From VRUE01 sp963837735 (lineage in GTDB: Bacteria > Actinomycetota > Thermoleophilia > Solirubrobacterales > 70-9), in the NCBI GenBank assembly GCA_963837735.1, contig CAWIOM010000017.1:163104-227103 (forward strand): 64,000 nucleotides of DNA, in the 5' to 3' direction. Of the stretch, positions 28,937-38,552 are shown piece by piece (the stretch's first letter is position 1; every line of letters starts with the position of its first letter). Made by a program: the position numbers and the translations under genes. The notes under the pieces are model-generated. The model worked only from the letters and a program-made list of their open reading frames with translations, did not search any database and had not been told where the DNA came from.

Positions 28937-31830
28937 ATGGACCTGACCCCTCCCCAGACCCGCGCAATCGCCTGGGAAAAGGGGTCTCTGATCGTCAGCG
29001 GAGCGCCCGGATCGGGCAAGATCGGAGGTGCTCGCGCGCAGGGTCGCGCGGCTCGCCGCGGACGGGCTCGGCCCCGAGCGACGTCCTCGTGATCACCTCG
29101 ACCCGGGCCACCGCGAAACAGCTCCAGCGCCGGGTCGAGTCCCTGCTCGACGGCCCCTACGAGGAGCTCCGGATCGGGACCTGGGAGTCGGTCGCCGAGC
29201 GCCTGCTGCGCGACGACCTGACCGAAGCGGCCGGGCTCGACCCGTTCTTCGACGTCCTCGGCCGGGCCGAGCGCCTGGCGATGCTGCTCGACCGCTTCGA
29301 CGAGCTGCCGATGCGCAGCCACGAGATCCGCGGCAACCCTGCCGGGCTCCTCGCCCGCCTGCTCGAGCGGATCGACGCGCTCAAGGCGGGCGCCGAGCAA
29401 CCCGATCCGGAACTCGCCCGGCTCTGTGCCGCGCACGACCGCATCCTCGCCGAGAGCGGCGCGATCGACCGCGGCGATCTCTTCCTGATCCTCAACCGCC
29501 TCCTCGCCGAGCGGCCCGAGGTGCGCGACGCGATCGCCGCCCGCTTCCCGCAGGTGATGGTCGACGAGTACGAGGAGACCACTCCGGCCCAGCGGGCGGT
29601 CCTCGGCTCACTCGGTGTGGAAGGCCTGGTCTATGCGGATTCCTCCGCGGCGGGGGGCGGCGGGGATGAGGGGGTCGAGGACAGCTCGGCCCGCAGCGCC
29701 CCCTCATCCCCGCCGTCCGGCCCCGCAGCAGATTCCATCGTCCTCAATCAGATTTTCCGTAAGCCCCTGCTGCGCTTCTGGAAATGTGCGAACGAGCGCG
29801 CCGAGGCGCAGGCGGTGGCCCGTGACGTCGAGCACCTGCTCGCCGCCGGCACCTCGCCTGAAGAGATCTGCGTGCTCGTCGGCGAGCCCGGTGCCAGGGG
29901 CGGCTCGATCGCGGCGGCGATGGAGGAGCGCGGCATCCCCTTCCATCTCTCCGGGCCGGCGGCGCTCTTCCAGCGTCCCGAGGTGCGCGACGCGATCGCC
30001 TGGCTGCGGGTGCTCGCCGACCCCGGCGACTCGGCGGCGGCCGCGCGAGCGCTGACCCGGCCCCCGATCGAGCTGCGCTCGGCGGACCTCGCGCGGCTGA
30101 CGACGATCGCCCGGCGCCGCAAGCTGGACATGGTCTCGGCCTGCGAGGCGGCGCTCGAGAGCCCGCAGATCCCGCCCGAGGCGAGGGAGCGCATCCAGTC
30201 TTTCCTGAAGCTCTACGGGGAAGCCTCGGCGGCGCTGGAGGAACGGCGCGCCGACGTCTTCGTGCGCCGCCTGATCGAGCGCGTCGGGCTGCGCAGGCAG
30301 CGGCTCTTCGCCGCCCAGCCCGAGGTCGCCGAGCGCCTGCTCGGCCTCTCCCGCCTCGCCGAGCTGGCCGCCGCCTGGGCGCGGCGCGAGCCGCACGGGT
30401 CGACCCGCGACTTCGTCCGCCACCTCAGTGCCGTCGCCGAGGCGGGGGTCGAGCCGAGCGGCGACGCCGAGCCGCCTGCGCCTGGTGCCGTGGTCGGGCT
30501 CGACCGGGCCGCGGCCAAGGGCAGGGAGTTTGCGCGCGTCTACGTCCTCGGCCTCGAGGACGGCCACGACCTCGAGCGGATCGGCCGCCCGGCCCGCGAC
30601 GGGATCGTCCTCTCCCGGAATGAGGGCGGCGCCGACCCCTCGACCCGGCCCTCCCCCTTCTACGAGCGGGCGCTCGCCGCCACCGACGGCGAGGAGGAGG
30701 AGCACGCCGAGGAGCTGTTCGGACCCGCCGAGGGCCTGCACGCGACCTACCGCAAGCTCCGCGAGGAGGTCCTCGAGGCTTCCTGGAACGCCGGTCGCGA
30801 GCTCTCCGAGCCGCGGCTCGACACCGCCGTCGACGTCAACCGGGCGATCGCCCGCTACCTCGAGCTGCTCAAGCTCGCGGCGCTCGCCCAGCGACCGGGG
30901 GACGAGGCGACCGCCGAGGCGATCGAGGCGGTCAACGGGCTGCTGCGCCAGGTCGCGACCCCCGAGCAGCAGACCGAGCTCGACGCCTCGGCGCTCGACT
31001 CCTACCTGCTCGGCTCCGAGCGCGACCGCGACAGCCGCCGGCGTCTGATCGCCGCCCGCCACGAGCCCTCTCTGGAGGCATTCCTGCCGCGCCGCGGAGA
31101 CGGTGGCCTCAGTCTCTCCGCCTCCGACCTCGACCTCTACCTGACCTGCCCGCTGAAGTACAAGTTCGCCCGCGTCTTCGGGATCCCCCAGGAGCCGACG
31201 ATCAACCAGCGCTTCGGGATCCTCATCCACAACGTCCTCGAACGCTTCCATCGCGACGAGCCGGAGCCCGGTGAGGACGGGCTGCCGCGGCTGATGGAGC
31301 TGCTCGAGTCCGGCTGGCGCCGCTCGGGGTTCGGCAGCAGCGACGACGAGCTCCAGTACCGAGATCGGGCACGCGAGGCGATGCACCTCTACTGGGAGCG
31401 CGAGCGCGACGCGGAGGGCGAGCCGATCTGGCTGGAGAAGAAGTTCGACTTCAAGATCGGCCCCCATCACGTGCGGGGGCGGGTCGACCGTGTCGATCGC
31501 CTGCCCGGCGGCGAGCACGAGCTGATCGACTACAAGACGGGGGAGCGCAAGAGCGAGGCACAGCTGGAAAGCGACCTGCAACTGGCCCTCTACCGCCTCG
31601 CGGCCCGCGAGGCCTGGGATCTGGACACCCCCCTGTCGGGGAGCTACTACTACGTCCTCGACGCCGACAAGGTCGCCGCTCCGAGCAAGCCCGACGATGC
31701 CGAGCGGGTCGAGCGCACCGTCCTGCAGGTCGCCGAGGGGGCGCTGAGCCAGGACTTCGAGCCACGGCCCTCGCCGAAGGTCTGCAGCTGGTGCGACTAC
31801 CGGCTGATCTGCCCGGCGGCGGAGACCTGA
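28937..31830 (+). CDS. UvrD-like helicase with C-terminal PD-(D/E)XK nuclease and Fe-S motif (AdnA/AddB-like)
   Basis: About 964 codons. N-terminal motif I reads LIVSGAPGSGKI; motif Ia is VLVITSTRATAKQLQRR, motif II VMVDEYEETTPAQ, and a motif V-like segment AAAKGREFARVYVLGLEDG. The C-terminal third is a RecB-type nuclease: SASDLDLYLTCPLKYKFARV, RGRVDRVDRLPGGEHELIDY then KTG, with four Cys (YLTCP plus CSWCDYRLICP) positioned for a 4Fe-4S cluster as in AddB/Cas4. It probably works in end processing for double-strand-break repair. Motif III (normally GDxxQSIYxFRG) is degenerate and carries a palindrome. Lys in motif I is followed by Ile rather than Thr/Ser, just where a frame change occurs (about 29020; another near 29078), so that residue may be an error. 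Confidence 0.82.
29658..29715. repeat. 17-bp inverted repeat inside the helicase-nuclease gene
   Basis: CGGCGGGGATGAGGGGG (29658-29674) is perfectly repeated in inverse orientation at 29699-29715, with a 24-base loop. It encodes the low-complexity Gly/Ser/Pro stretch following motif II, where helicases normally have motif III. It does not interrupt the frame. Confidence 0.8.
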
Positions 31831-31838
31831 GCAGGCGC

Positions 31839-32474
31839 CTATTCGAACGAGGTCTTGTCGGACCCTCCGGCCTGGCAACGAAATGCATCCGTGCCGCTGT
31901 CCCAGAGCGTCCTGCCGGCGGCACTCTGGCTGACGATCCGTTCGGCACACCAGAGGCCTCGGATCGCAAACGCCGCGTACCCGAACCGCTTCAGCTTTGC
32001 GCTTCTCGCCTGCCGTCGGGTCAGCTTGTGGACGCGGAGCATCTCCTGCCGTCCGCTCGAGAGCGTGATCCGCACCCGCTGCACCCCGGTCCCGAAGATC
32101 ATCCCGACCGCCGTCATCTTCACCCGGTTGCCGCTCGAAGGCTGCACTCCCGTCGCGATCAGCGGTGAATCCGACGCCGCCAGGTTCCCCTTCGGGCCAG
32201 TGCACGAGCGGCTCCGGCTCCTCCGGTAGTTGAACGGCCCGAGCTCCCAGGTCGTCCCGACCTGGACGCAGGGCCGCCGCGCCCCTCCCACGCCGACTCC
32301 GGTCCTGCGCTTGGCGTTGACCTCCCAGAGATAGGCCCCGACCCTGCCTTCGTCGAGTTCCGTCCAGTCACCGCGCAGGTGCGCGGCCGGCGCCGAAGGA
32401 ACGGCGCTGAGCACGAGAAGGCCCGCAACTGCAAACATGTACACCAAGCGGTGCAGCCATTCCGATTCCCGCAT
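31839..32474 (-). CDS. Small secreted protein of unknown function
   Basis: A 211-residue protein from ATG 32474 (MRESEWLHRLVYMF). The hydrophobic segment AVAGLLVLSAVPSAPAAHL is a signal peptide or anchor. The mature part contains several Cys (PCVQVGTTWELGPFNYRR, RSCTGPKGN, LWCAERIV, FRCQAGG), likely disulfide-bonded outside the cell. No family was recognised. An upstream in-frame extension to 32570 would run through the promoter, and the ATG lies only a few bases after a -10 box, so a leaderless start is preferred. It converges on the helicase gene, with nine bases between stops. Confidence 0.7.
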   Translation of the reverse strand: MRESEWLHRLVYMFAVAGLLVLSAVPSAPAAHLRGDWTELDEGRVGAYLWEVNAKRRTGVGVGGARRPCVQVGTTWELGPFNYRRSRSRSCTGPKGNLAASDSPLIATGVQPSSGNRVKMTAVGMIFGTGVQRVRITLSSGRQEMLRVHKLTRRQARSAKLKRFGYAAFAIRGLWCAERIVSQSAAGRTLWDSGTDAFRCQAGGSDKTSFE

Positions 32475-32479
32475 TCGCG

Positions 32480-32510
32480 GTATAAGAACAAGAATGGACC
32501 CCAATGTCAA
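32480..32510 (-). promoter_or_regulatory. Promoter of the small secreted protein
   Basis: Minus strand: TTGACA (32510-32505) with TCTTAT at 17-bp spacing (32487-32482) or TTATAC at 19 bp (32485-32480), then ATG at 32474. Upstream, TTTACA (32530-32525) echoes the paired TTGACA/TTTACA layout of the TetR island, but the GTAC half is absent, so membership of that regulon is doubtful. Confidence 0.5.
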
Positions 32511-32588
32511 GGTTCTTGGACTTTTGTAAACCTTTGACGCATAAGTGAACGTACGAGGGCGTACCGCCACGTTCGGTGACGGCCGTGA

Positions 32589-33452
32589 CTAGTCGCCCTG
32601 CTGGCGAAGGAAGTGCTGGAAGTCGCGGGCGATCGTGTCGGCCGTCGGAAGGTCGCCGCCCTCGTCGCCGAGCTGCTCGACCTGCTCCGCCTCGATCCGC
32701 TCGACCAGCTCCTTGATCTCCGGATTGGCGGCGACGGCGCGGCCGATCTGCTCCTCGTAGCTCTCCGTCTCCTCCTCGAGCTCGGTCGCGTCGACGGCGA
32801 TGCCGGTCAGGCCTTCGAGGCGCCGGATCAGCGCCAGCGCCGCCTTTGGATTGGGGACGGCGGCCACGTAGTGCGGAACCGCCGCCCAGAGCGAGGCCGA
32901 GGTCATGCCGAGCTGGCGGCAGCAGTCGTGGACGACCCCGACGATCCCGGTCGGCCCTTCGTAGTTGGAGCGCTCCAGGTCGAGCTCCTCGACCAGCTCC
33001 TCGCTGGAGGCGAGGCCCGTGATCGGCACCGGCAGCGTGTGCGAGACCTCGGCGACCAGCGCCCCCATCGTGATCACCATCTCGGCGCCGAGAGCGTCGG
33101 CGGCGGTCGCGATTCCCTCCGAGAAGGTGCGCCAACGTAGGTTCGGCTCGGTTCCGTCGAAGAGCACGAGGTCACGGTCGGCGGTCGGAACGCGGACCGC
33201 GTACATGTTGTTCTGCGGCCACTCGATGTGGCGGACCTGGCCCTCCTTGAGGGTGATCGCCGGTCGCGTGGTCTGGAAGTCGAAGAACTCCTCGGGGTCG
33301 ATCTGGGCGACGAGCTCGGCGTCCAGCGACTCGGCGACGACGGCCAGGGCGCGCGAGGACGAGCTTGCGGCGTCATTCCAGCCGCGGAACGAACAGACGA
33401 GCATCGGCGAGCGGAGCTGCGGTACCTCGCTCTCCCAGATCAGGGAATCCAC
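32589..33452 (-). CDS. PAC2-family protein
   Basis: Intact 287-residue protein of the PAC2 (proteasome assembly chaperone 2-like) family, common in actinobacteria. Recognisable features are LVCSFRGWNDAASSSSRAL near the N-terminus, HIEWPQNNMYAVRVP, LVLFDGTEPNLRWRTFSEGI, VITMGALVAEVSHTLPVPIT and a Glu-rich helical C-terminus. Actinobacterial members are of unknown biochemical role; some relatives bind or ligate small molecules, and a link to the proteasome is suggested by name and phylogenetic co-occurrence only. The start is GTG at 33452, nine bases after the stop of the TauE-like gene, so the three genes 34218-32589 probably form one minus-strand operon. Confidence 0.88.
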   Translation of the reverse strand: MDSLIWESEVPQLRSPMLVCSFRGWNDAASSSSRALAVVAESLDAELVAQIDPEEFFDFQTTRPAITLKEGQVRHIEWPQNNMYAVRVPTADRDLVLFDGTEPNLRWRTFSEGIATAADALGAEMVITMGALVAEVSHTLPVPITGLASSEELVEELDLERSNYEGPTGIVGVVHDCCRQLGMTSASLWAAVPHYVAAVPNPKAALALIRRLEGLTGIAVDATELEEETESYEEQIGRAVAANPEIKELVERIEAEQVEQLGDEGGDLPTADTIARDFQHFLRQQGD

Positions 33453-33461
33453 TCTTTGAGA

Positions 33462-33831
33462 CTACCGAGGGGCGAGCGCGCGGCCGACCAGTTTGTAGGC
33501 GAAGAAGAGCGCCAGCGCCGCGAAGGAGAGCTGCAGGAGCCGTTCGGAGACGTTGTTGGCGATCAGAACCCCGAGCAGGACGCCGAGCGGCGAGAGGGCG
33601 CCGATGACCAGGGCGTCGGCGATGTTGACGTTGCCGAATGCAGTTCTGGCGGCGGGCGCCGACGACGGCGACGAAGACGATCATCAGCAGCGACGTGGCC
33701 TCGGCCTCGACCTGGCCGAGGCCGAGGAAGATGGTCAGCGCCGGCACGAAGAGGATGCCGCCACCGACTCCGACGAGGCCGCCGACGAGGCCGCCGGCGA
33801 CGGCAAAGAGGATCGCGATCAGGACGTCCAT
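33462..33831 (-). CDS. Half-size TauE/SafE (TSUP) permease, second gene of a pair (frame-broken)
   Basis: About 122 codons, half the length of a usual TauE/SafE transporter. It starts MDVLIAILFAVAGGLVGGLV and continues GVGGGILFVPALTIFLGLGQ, the Gly-rich signature and first two membrane spans. A frame change near 33645 leads to NVNIADALVIGALSPLGVLL and a final span ending FAYKLVGRALAPR, stop at 33462. AGGGGAAACCG precedes the ATG. With the upstream half gene it would make a full-length, pseudo-symmetric permease as a heterodimer. Family substrates are sulfite, sulfoacetate or other organosulfur anions. Confidence 0.78.
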
Positions 33832-33850
33832 CGGTTTCCCCTCACGGTGC

Positions 33851-34218
33851 TCAAGGGACGATCAGCTCGATCGCGATCGACCACCAGAAGTGCGGCGAAG
33901 ATCAGCGAGACGGCCTGCTGGGAGATCCGCTGTTGCAGCGCGGTGCCGAGGACGACACCGGCGACCGCCGGGATCGAGAGCCAGAGGCCGGTGCCGAGGT
34001 GGACGTTGCCGTAGATGCCGCCCTGGGCGATTGCGCCGAGCAGCCCGATCGAGGATGATCGCAGCGAGGCTGGTGCCGGTCGCGAGGCGCTCTCCGTAGC
34101 CGAACCAGAGGATCAGCAGGGGCACGATCACGTCCCGCCTCCGACCCCGAAGAGGCCGCTGAAGATGCCGGCGAGAGTGCCGATCACGGCCAGTCTCAGC
34201 GGTACGTTCGGCGACCAT
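33851..34218 (-). CDS. Half-size TauE/SafE (TSUP) permease, first gene of a pair (frame-broken)
   Basis: About 122 codons encoding one TSUP repeat. The sequence is LRLAVIGTLAGIFSGLFGVG then GG, VIVPLLILWFGYGERLATGT, NVHLGTGLWLSIPAVAGVVL and LIFAALLVV, ending IAIELIVP at TGA 33851. This matches the other half gene in layout (Gly-rich loop, NVHLG/NVNIA, final hydrophobic helix). Frames change near the start, near 34130, 34050 and 33870. The ATG at 34218 is in the wrong frame for the hydrophobic part, so an indel near the start or a downstream GTG start is likely. The gap of 19 bp to the next half gene holds that gene's ribosome binding site. Confidence 0.72.
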
Positions 34219-34237
34219 CGCGCGATACTAGATGCCG

Positions 34238-35593
34238 TGTCTGCAGAAACCGACTCCGAGAACGGCGGGGGCCGTGCGGAGGTGGTCGAAGCGCTGCGCG
34301 AGGATCCGGCGCGCACGGCGATCCTCACCGACATCGACGGGACCCTGGCGCCGATCGTCGAGCGCCCCGAGCAGGCGGCGGTCCCCGAGCGCGGCCGCGG
34401 CGCTGCTGGCGACGTCTCAGCGAGACGCTACGCGCTGGTCGGCTGCGTCTCCGGGCGCCGCGCCGAGGAGGCGAGGCGGCTGGTCGGGATCGACGGGCAT
34501 CGCCTACGCCGGCAACCACGGACTCGAGCTGCTGCTGCCCGGCGACGAGCGAGCCGCGCCTCGATCCCTCCCTCGACGGGACGCGAGGACGGTGCGGCGC
34601 GAGTTCCTCGCCGGGCTCGACGCCGCGACGCTTGAGGAGGCTCGGGCTGCGGGCGAGGACAAGGGCCCGATCCAGGCGCTGCACTGGCGCGGGGCTGACG
34701 ACGAGCGCACCGCCGAGGCGCGCGCCCGGGAGATCGCCGCCGACGCCGGGCGGGCGGGCCTCGAGCCGCACTGGGGCCGCAAGGTGCTCGAGCTGCGGCC
34801 GGTCGGGGGCGGCGGCAAGGACGCCGCGGTCGCGGCGCTGCTCGCGGCGGACGGGGTCGCGGACCGTCACCTACGCGGGCGACGACCGCACCGACCTCGA
34901 CGCCTTCCGCCGCCTGCGCGACCTGCGCGAGAGCGGTGAGCTGGCGGCCGCGATCTGCGTCGGGGTCACCTCCCCGGAGGGCCCGCCCGAGATCGCCGAG
35001 GAGTCCGACCTCCACGTCGACGGTCCCGAGGGCTGGATCGAGATCCTCGAGTCGCTGGCGGAGCTAGCCGTGCCCTACACCGACCTGCTCCGCCTCTCCG
35101 TCTTCCTGACCGCCGGCGAGGCCACCGCGCTCGGCGCGATCGCGGCGCTCTCCGCCGGGCGGGATCGAGCCAGACCCAGACCCTGATCGTCGCCGCCGCC
35201 TGGTGGATCGGTGGCGCTTGCCATCGGCCTCTATCTGGGGCGCCCGGCGCGGGCTGCCGACGGGGTCCGCGACGCGCTCGCGCAGAGCCCGCACCGCGAC
35301 CAGCCTGCCGCAGGAGACGGCCGACCAGATCGCCGTTCGGCCGGCTCTGGCCGATCGGCGCGATCGGGATCGTCGCCGGCGTTCTCGGGATCTTCTTCGC
35401 CGGCGTGGCGACGGTCGGGGCCGGCTACGCGCTGCTCGTCGCGCTCGCCTGGCGCTCCCGCGAGGCGGCGGTGCTCGGGATCGAGCACCGCGACGGAACG
35501 AAATTCTACGTCGTCCCCAACTCCGCCCTGCGACCGATCGAGCTGGTCCGCGCGCCCGGACTGCGCAGCGACCGCCTGCGGGCGATGCCCTGA
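34238..35593 (+). CDS. otsB: Trehalose-6-phosphate phosphatase with C-terminal membrane tail (frame-broken)
   Basis: HAD-superfamily phosphatase converting trehalose-6-phosphate to trehalose. AILTDIDGTLAPIVERPEQA holds the nucleophile motif DxDGT; IAYAGNHGLELLLPG and the TPP signature TYAGDDRTDLDAFRRL are clear, as are KVLELRPVGGGGKDAAVAAL. After the phosphatase part (about 34238-35090) reading continues through LLRLSVFLTAGEATALGAIA into three hydrophobic stretches (TLIVAAAWWIGG; WPIGAIGIVAGVLGIFFAGV; VGAGYALLVALAW) and ends IEHRDGTKFYVVPNSALRPI followed by a short tail at TGA 35593. At least five frame changes occur, so whether the tail is fused or a separate gene is uncertain. GTG at 34238 is the likely start. 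Confidence 0.78.
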
Positions 35594-35649
35594 CCGGGCC
35601 GGCGGGCGAGTAAAGGCGCGGAGCTGCGCCGCCACCATGCGCGCGGCCG

Positions 35650-37380
35650 CTATCCGATCAGCCTCTTGAAGTCGCGCCAGTTGCGCGTGTTGGCGACGTC
35701 GGCGGCGGTCGAGCCAGGCGCGGCGGGCGGTGGCGACCGCGTAGGCCATGTTGTCGAGGGTCTCGATCCCGTGGGCGTCGGTGTTGAGGACGATCGTGAC
35801 GCCGGCGTCGGCGGCGAGGCGAGCGTGGTGCTCGGAGAGGTCGCGGCGGTTCGGGTTGCCGTTGATCTCGAGCATCGTGCCGGTGCGGGCCGCCGCCTCG
35901 GCGACCGCCTCGACGTCGATCCCGTAGGGCTCGCGGCGGCCGATCAGCCGTCCCGGTCAGGTGGCCGATGCAGTCGACCCGCGGGTTCTCGATCGCGGCC
36001 AGCACCCGCTCGGTCATCTCCTGCGGCGGAGATCGAGAAGGAGGTGTGGACGCTGGCGACGACCCAGTCGAGCGCCTCGAGCAGGTCGTCGGGGTAGTCG
36101 AGCTGAGCCGTCGAGGCCGATGTTGACCTCCGAGCCGGCGAGCAGGCGGAACCCGCGCTTTCCCTCGTTCCAGGCGGCGACCTCCTCGATCCGCTCCCAG
36201 AGGCGCTCGGCGGTGACGTGGTCGCCGAAGCCGTGGCTCGCCGAGTGGTCGGTGATCGCCATGTAGGCGTAGCCGCGGCCGCGCCCCGCCTCGGCCATCT
36301 CCTCGAGCGTGTTGCGGCCGTCGGAGAGGGTCGTGTGGGAGTGGAGGTCGCCGCGGATGTCCTCGACCGCGACCAGCTCCGGCAGCTCGCCCTCGCGGGC
36401 CGCCGCCAGCTCGCCGCGCCCCTCGCGCAGCTCCGGCTCGATGTAGGCGTAGCCGAGCCGCTCGTAGACCCGCTCCTCGCTCGCGCAGAGCTCGGTCTCG
36501 CCGCTCTCGACCTCGGTGATCCCGTGCTCGGAGACCGAGAGGCCGCGGGCGACGGCCTCCTCGCGCAGCTGCACGTTGTGGGCCTGGCGAGCCGGTGAAG
36601 TGCTGGAGCAGGTTGCCGAAGGCCTCCGGGGCGACGATCCGCAGGTCGACCGAGATCCCGTTGTGGGTCTGGGCGCGCAGCCCGTTCGGGCCCGGGTTGC
36701 CGGCGGCGGCGATCAGCGGGTGGGCGGCGAGGTGCTCGGCGAGGGCGGCCGGCTCCTCGGCGGTGGCGATCAGGTCGATGTCCTTGCAGGTCTCGGCCCA
36801 GCGCCGCACCGAGCCGGCGACCTCGACCCGGTTGGCCGCCGGGTGCTCGCGCAGCGCCGCGGCGAGCGCCTCGGCGACAGGGCGGGCCTTGGAGAGCAGC
36901 ACCCGGCCGGCTCGCCTCGCCCCGGCTCGCCCGAGCCGCTCGAGCGCGGCGAGGACGTTCTCCTCGACCTTCGGGCCGAGGCCCTTGACCGCCGCGGATC
37001 CGCTCGCCCTCGGCCGCCTCCCTGAGGTCATCGAGGTCGGCGATCCGAGCTCGTCGAAGAGGCGGCGCGCGGTCTTCGCGCCCAGGCCGGGGATCCGCGT
37101 GACCTCGATCAGGGTGGGCGGGAACTTCGCCTTCAGCTTCGCCGCGGCGGGGATCTCGCCGGTCTCCAGCAGGGCGTCGATCTTCTCCGCCAGGGTCTTG
37201 CCGACCCCGGGGATCTCGGTCGCCCGCCCGGCGGCGGCGAGGTCGGCGACCGAGACCGGGCTCTCGCGGATCGCCTGGGCGGCGGTGCCGTAGGCGAGCA
37301 CCCGGTATTTGACGGCGCCGTCCAGCTCGTAGAGGATCGCCGAGCTCGTCGAGGGCCGCGGCTATCTCTGCGTTGGTCAT
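35650..37380 (-). CDS. polX: DNA polymerase X with PHP exonuclease domain (frame-broken)
   Basis: About 576 codons. The N-terminal helix-hairpin-helix region reads ATEIPGVGKTLAEKIDALLE and VTRIPGLGAKTARRLFDELG. The polymerase palm has VEVAGSVRRWAETCKDIDLI with the GS and DxD metal motifs. The C-terminal PHP domain has DIRGDLHSHTTLSDGRNTLE, MAITDHSASHGFGDHVT and GSEVNIGLDG. Bacterial PolX enzymes fill short gaps in base-excision repair and carry 3'-5' exonuclease or AP-endonuclease activity in PHP. Reading frames shift near 37350, 37050, 36995, 36590, 36110, 36030 and 35950. The ATG at 37380 is only 22 bp from the divergent glycosyltransferase ATG. The length matches Bacillus and Deinococcus PolX. 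Confidence 0.9.
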
Positions 37381-37402
37381 CTGCAGAGCATCATCGCGCC
37401 TG

Positions 37403-38131
37403 ATGGACGACCCCCGCGGCGTGGCTGATCCTGCCGACCTACAACGAGGCCGAGAACATCGAGCCCTTCGTCGCGGCGGTGCTGCGCCGAGCTGCCCGCC
37501 GAGCGCCCGGATCCTGATCGTCGACGACAGCTCGCCCGACGGGACCGGCGAGATCGCCGACCGGCTCGCCGCCGACGAGGACCGCGTCGGGGTCCTGCAC
37601 CGCCCGCGCCGGGAAGGGCTCGGGCCCGCCTACATCGCCGGCTTTCGCGAGGCGCTCGCCGGCGGGGCGCCGAGCTGATCCTCGAGATGGACTCCGACTT
37701 CTCCCACGAACCCGCCTACCTGCCGCGGCTGCTCGCGGCCGCGGGCGACGCCGACCTGGTGATCGGCTCACGCTACGTGCGACGGGGGCGGGGTCGGCGA
37801 CTGGGGGGCGCTGCGGCGGGCGATCAGCCGCGGCGGCAGCGCCTACGCCCGGCTCGTCCTCGGAGTCGGGGTCAGCGACCTGACCGGCGGCTTCAAGTGC
37901 TTCCGCCGCGAGGTGCTCGAGGCGATCGACCTCGACGCGGTGCGCTCGCGCGGGTACGCCTTCCAGGTCGAGCTCACCTACCGGGCGCTGCAGCTCGGCT
38001 TCCGCGTCGTCGAGGTGCCGATCGTCTTCCGCGACCGGCGGGTCGGCTCTTCGAAGATGAGCCGGGCGATCGTCGCCGAGGCGATCTGGCGGGTCCCGCT
38101 CCTGAGGTTCGGCGGCGGCGCGCGCGGGTAG
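37403..38131 (+). CDS. GT2 polyprenol-phosphate mannose synthase-like glycosyltransferase (frame-broken)
   Basis: About 243 codons matching the Dpm1/Ppm1 catalytic domain, which moves mannose from GDP-mannose to polyprenyl phosphate as donor for extracytoplasmic glycosylation and cell-envelope glycans. Motifs: WLILPTYNEAENIEPFVAAV (nucleotide-binding start), ILIVDDSSPDGTGEIADRLA, LILEMDSDFSHEPAYLP (catalytic DSDFSH), LVIGSRYVRGG, VSDLTGGFKCFRREVL, VEVPIVFRDRRVGSSKMS. Frames change near 37415, 37487, 37673 and 37790. The product stops at 38131 without a C-terminal membrane domain, like soluble single-domain enzymes. A glucose-specific relative is possible but VGxSKM supports mannose synthase. 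Confidence 0.85.
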
Positions 38132-38140
38132 GCTTTGGGG

Positions 38141-38156
38141 GGCCGGACGACCGGCC
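38141..38156 (+). terminator. Short GC hairpin after the glycosyltransferase gene
   Basis: GGCCGG and CCGGCC pair across ACGA, nine bases after the stop codon. A T run (38164-38168) follows after eight bases, inside the next promoter. A weak terminator for the upstream gene is plausible. Confidence 0.45.
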
Positions 38157-38158
38157 GC

Positions 38159-38175
38159 TATACTTTTTGAAGTAT
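38159..38175 (+). promoter_or_regulatory. Thioredoxin promoter -10 box with overlapping palindrome
   Basis: TATACT (38159-38164) is a good -10 box 48 bp before the thioredoxin start. ATACTT-TTTG-AAGTAT (38160-38175) forms a 6-bp palindrome overlapping it, which could be an operator or a small hairpin. No clear -35 box is seen. Confidence 0.5.
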
Positions 38176-38212
38176 TGAGCCACGAACCTCGACTCTCAGG
38201 AGACCAATTCTC

Positions 38213-38539
38213 GTGACAGGAAAACTCCAAGACGTGACCGACGCGACCTTCAAAGCCGAGGTTCTGGATGCCGACGGGCCCGTGCTCGTCGACTTCTGGG
38301 CTCCCTGGTGCGGCCCGTGCCGAGTGGTCCATCCGGTCCTCGAGGAGATGGACGCCGAGCGCGACGACCTCCAGATCCTCAGCCTCAACGTCGACGAGAA
38401 CCAGCAGACGGCGGCTCAATACGAAGTCCTCTCGATCCCGACCCTGCTCCTCTTCAAGGACGGCGCGATCGCGAAGAAAGTCATCGGCGCGATGCCGAAG
38501 AGGCGCCTCGAGGCCGAGCTCGAGCCGGCGCTCGCCTAG
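38213..38539 (+). CDS. trxA: Thioredoxin
   Basis: Intact 108-residue thioredoxin. The redox-active site WCGPC is at 32-36 inside VLVDFWAPWCGPCRVVHPVL; the cis-proline loop is SIPTLLLFKDG. Residues Asp/Lys of the buried core (VDENQ) also fit. It reduces protein disulfides in the cytoplasm using thioredoxin reductase. The start is GTG at 38213 with AGGAGA nine bases upstream. The tautomerase gene follows 13 bases downstream and is probably cotranscribed. Confidence 0.96.
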   Translation: MTGKLQDVTDATFKAEVLDADGPVLVDFWAPWCGPCRVVHPVLEEMDAERDDLQILSLNVDENQQTAAQYEVLSIPTLLLFKDGAIAKKVIGAMPKRRLEAELEPALA

Positions 38540-38552
38540 CTGGCGAGCCGAG

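Noticed and set aside
29704..32205. 833-codon minus-strand open frame
   Set aside because: Antisense to the helicase-nuclease with its RecB-type motifs; no recognisable domain in the shadow frame.
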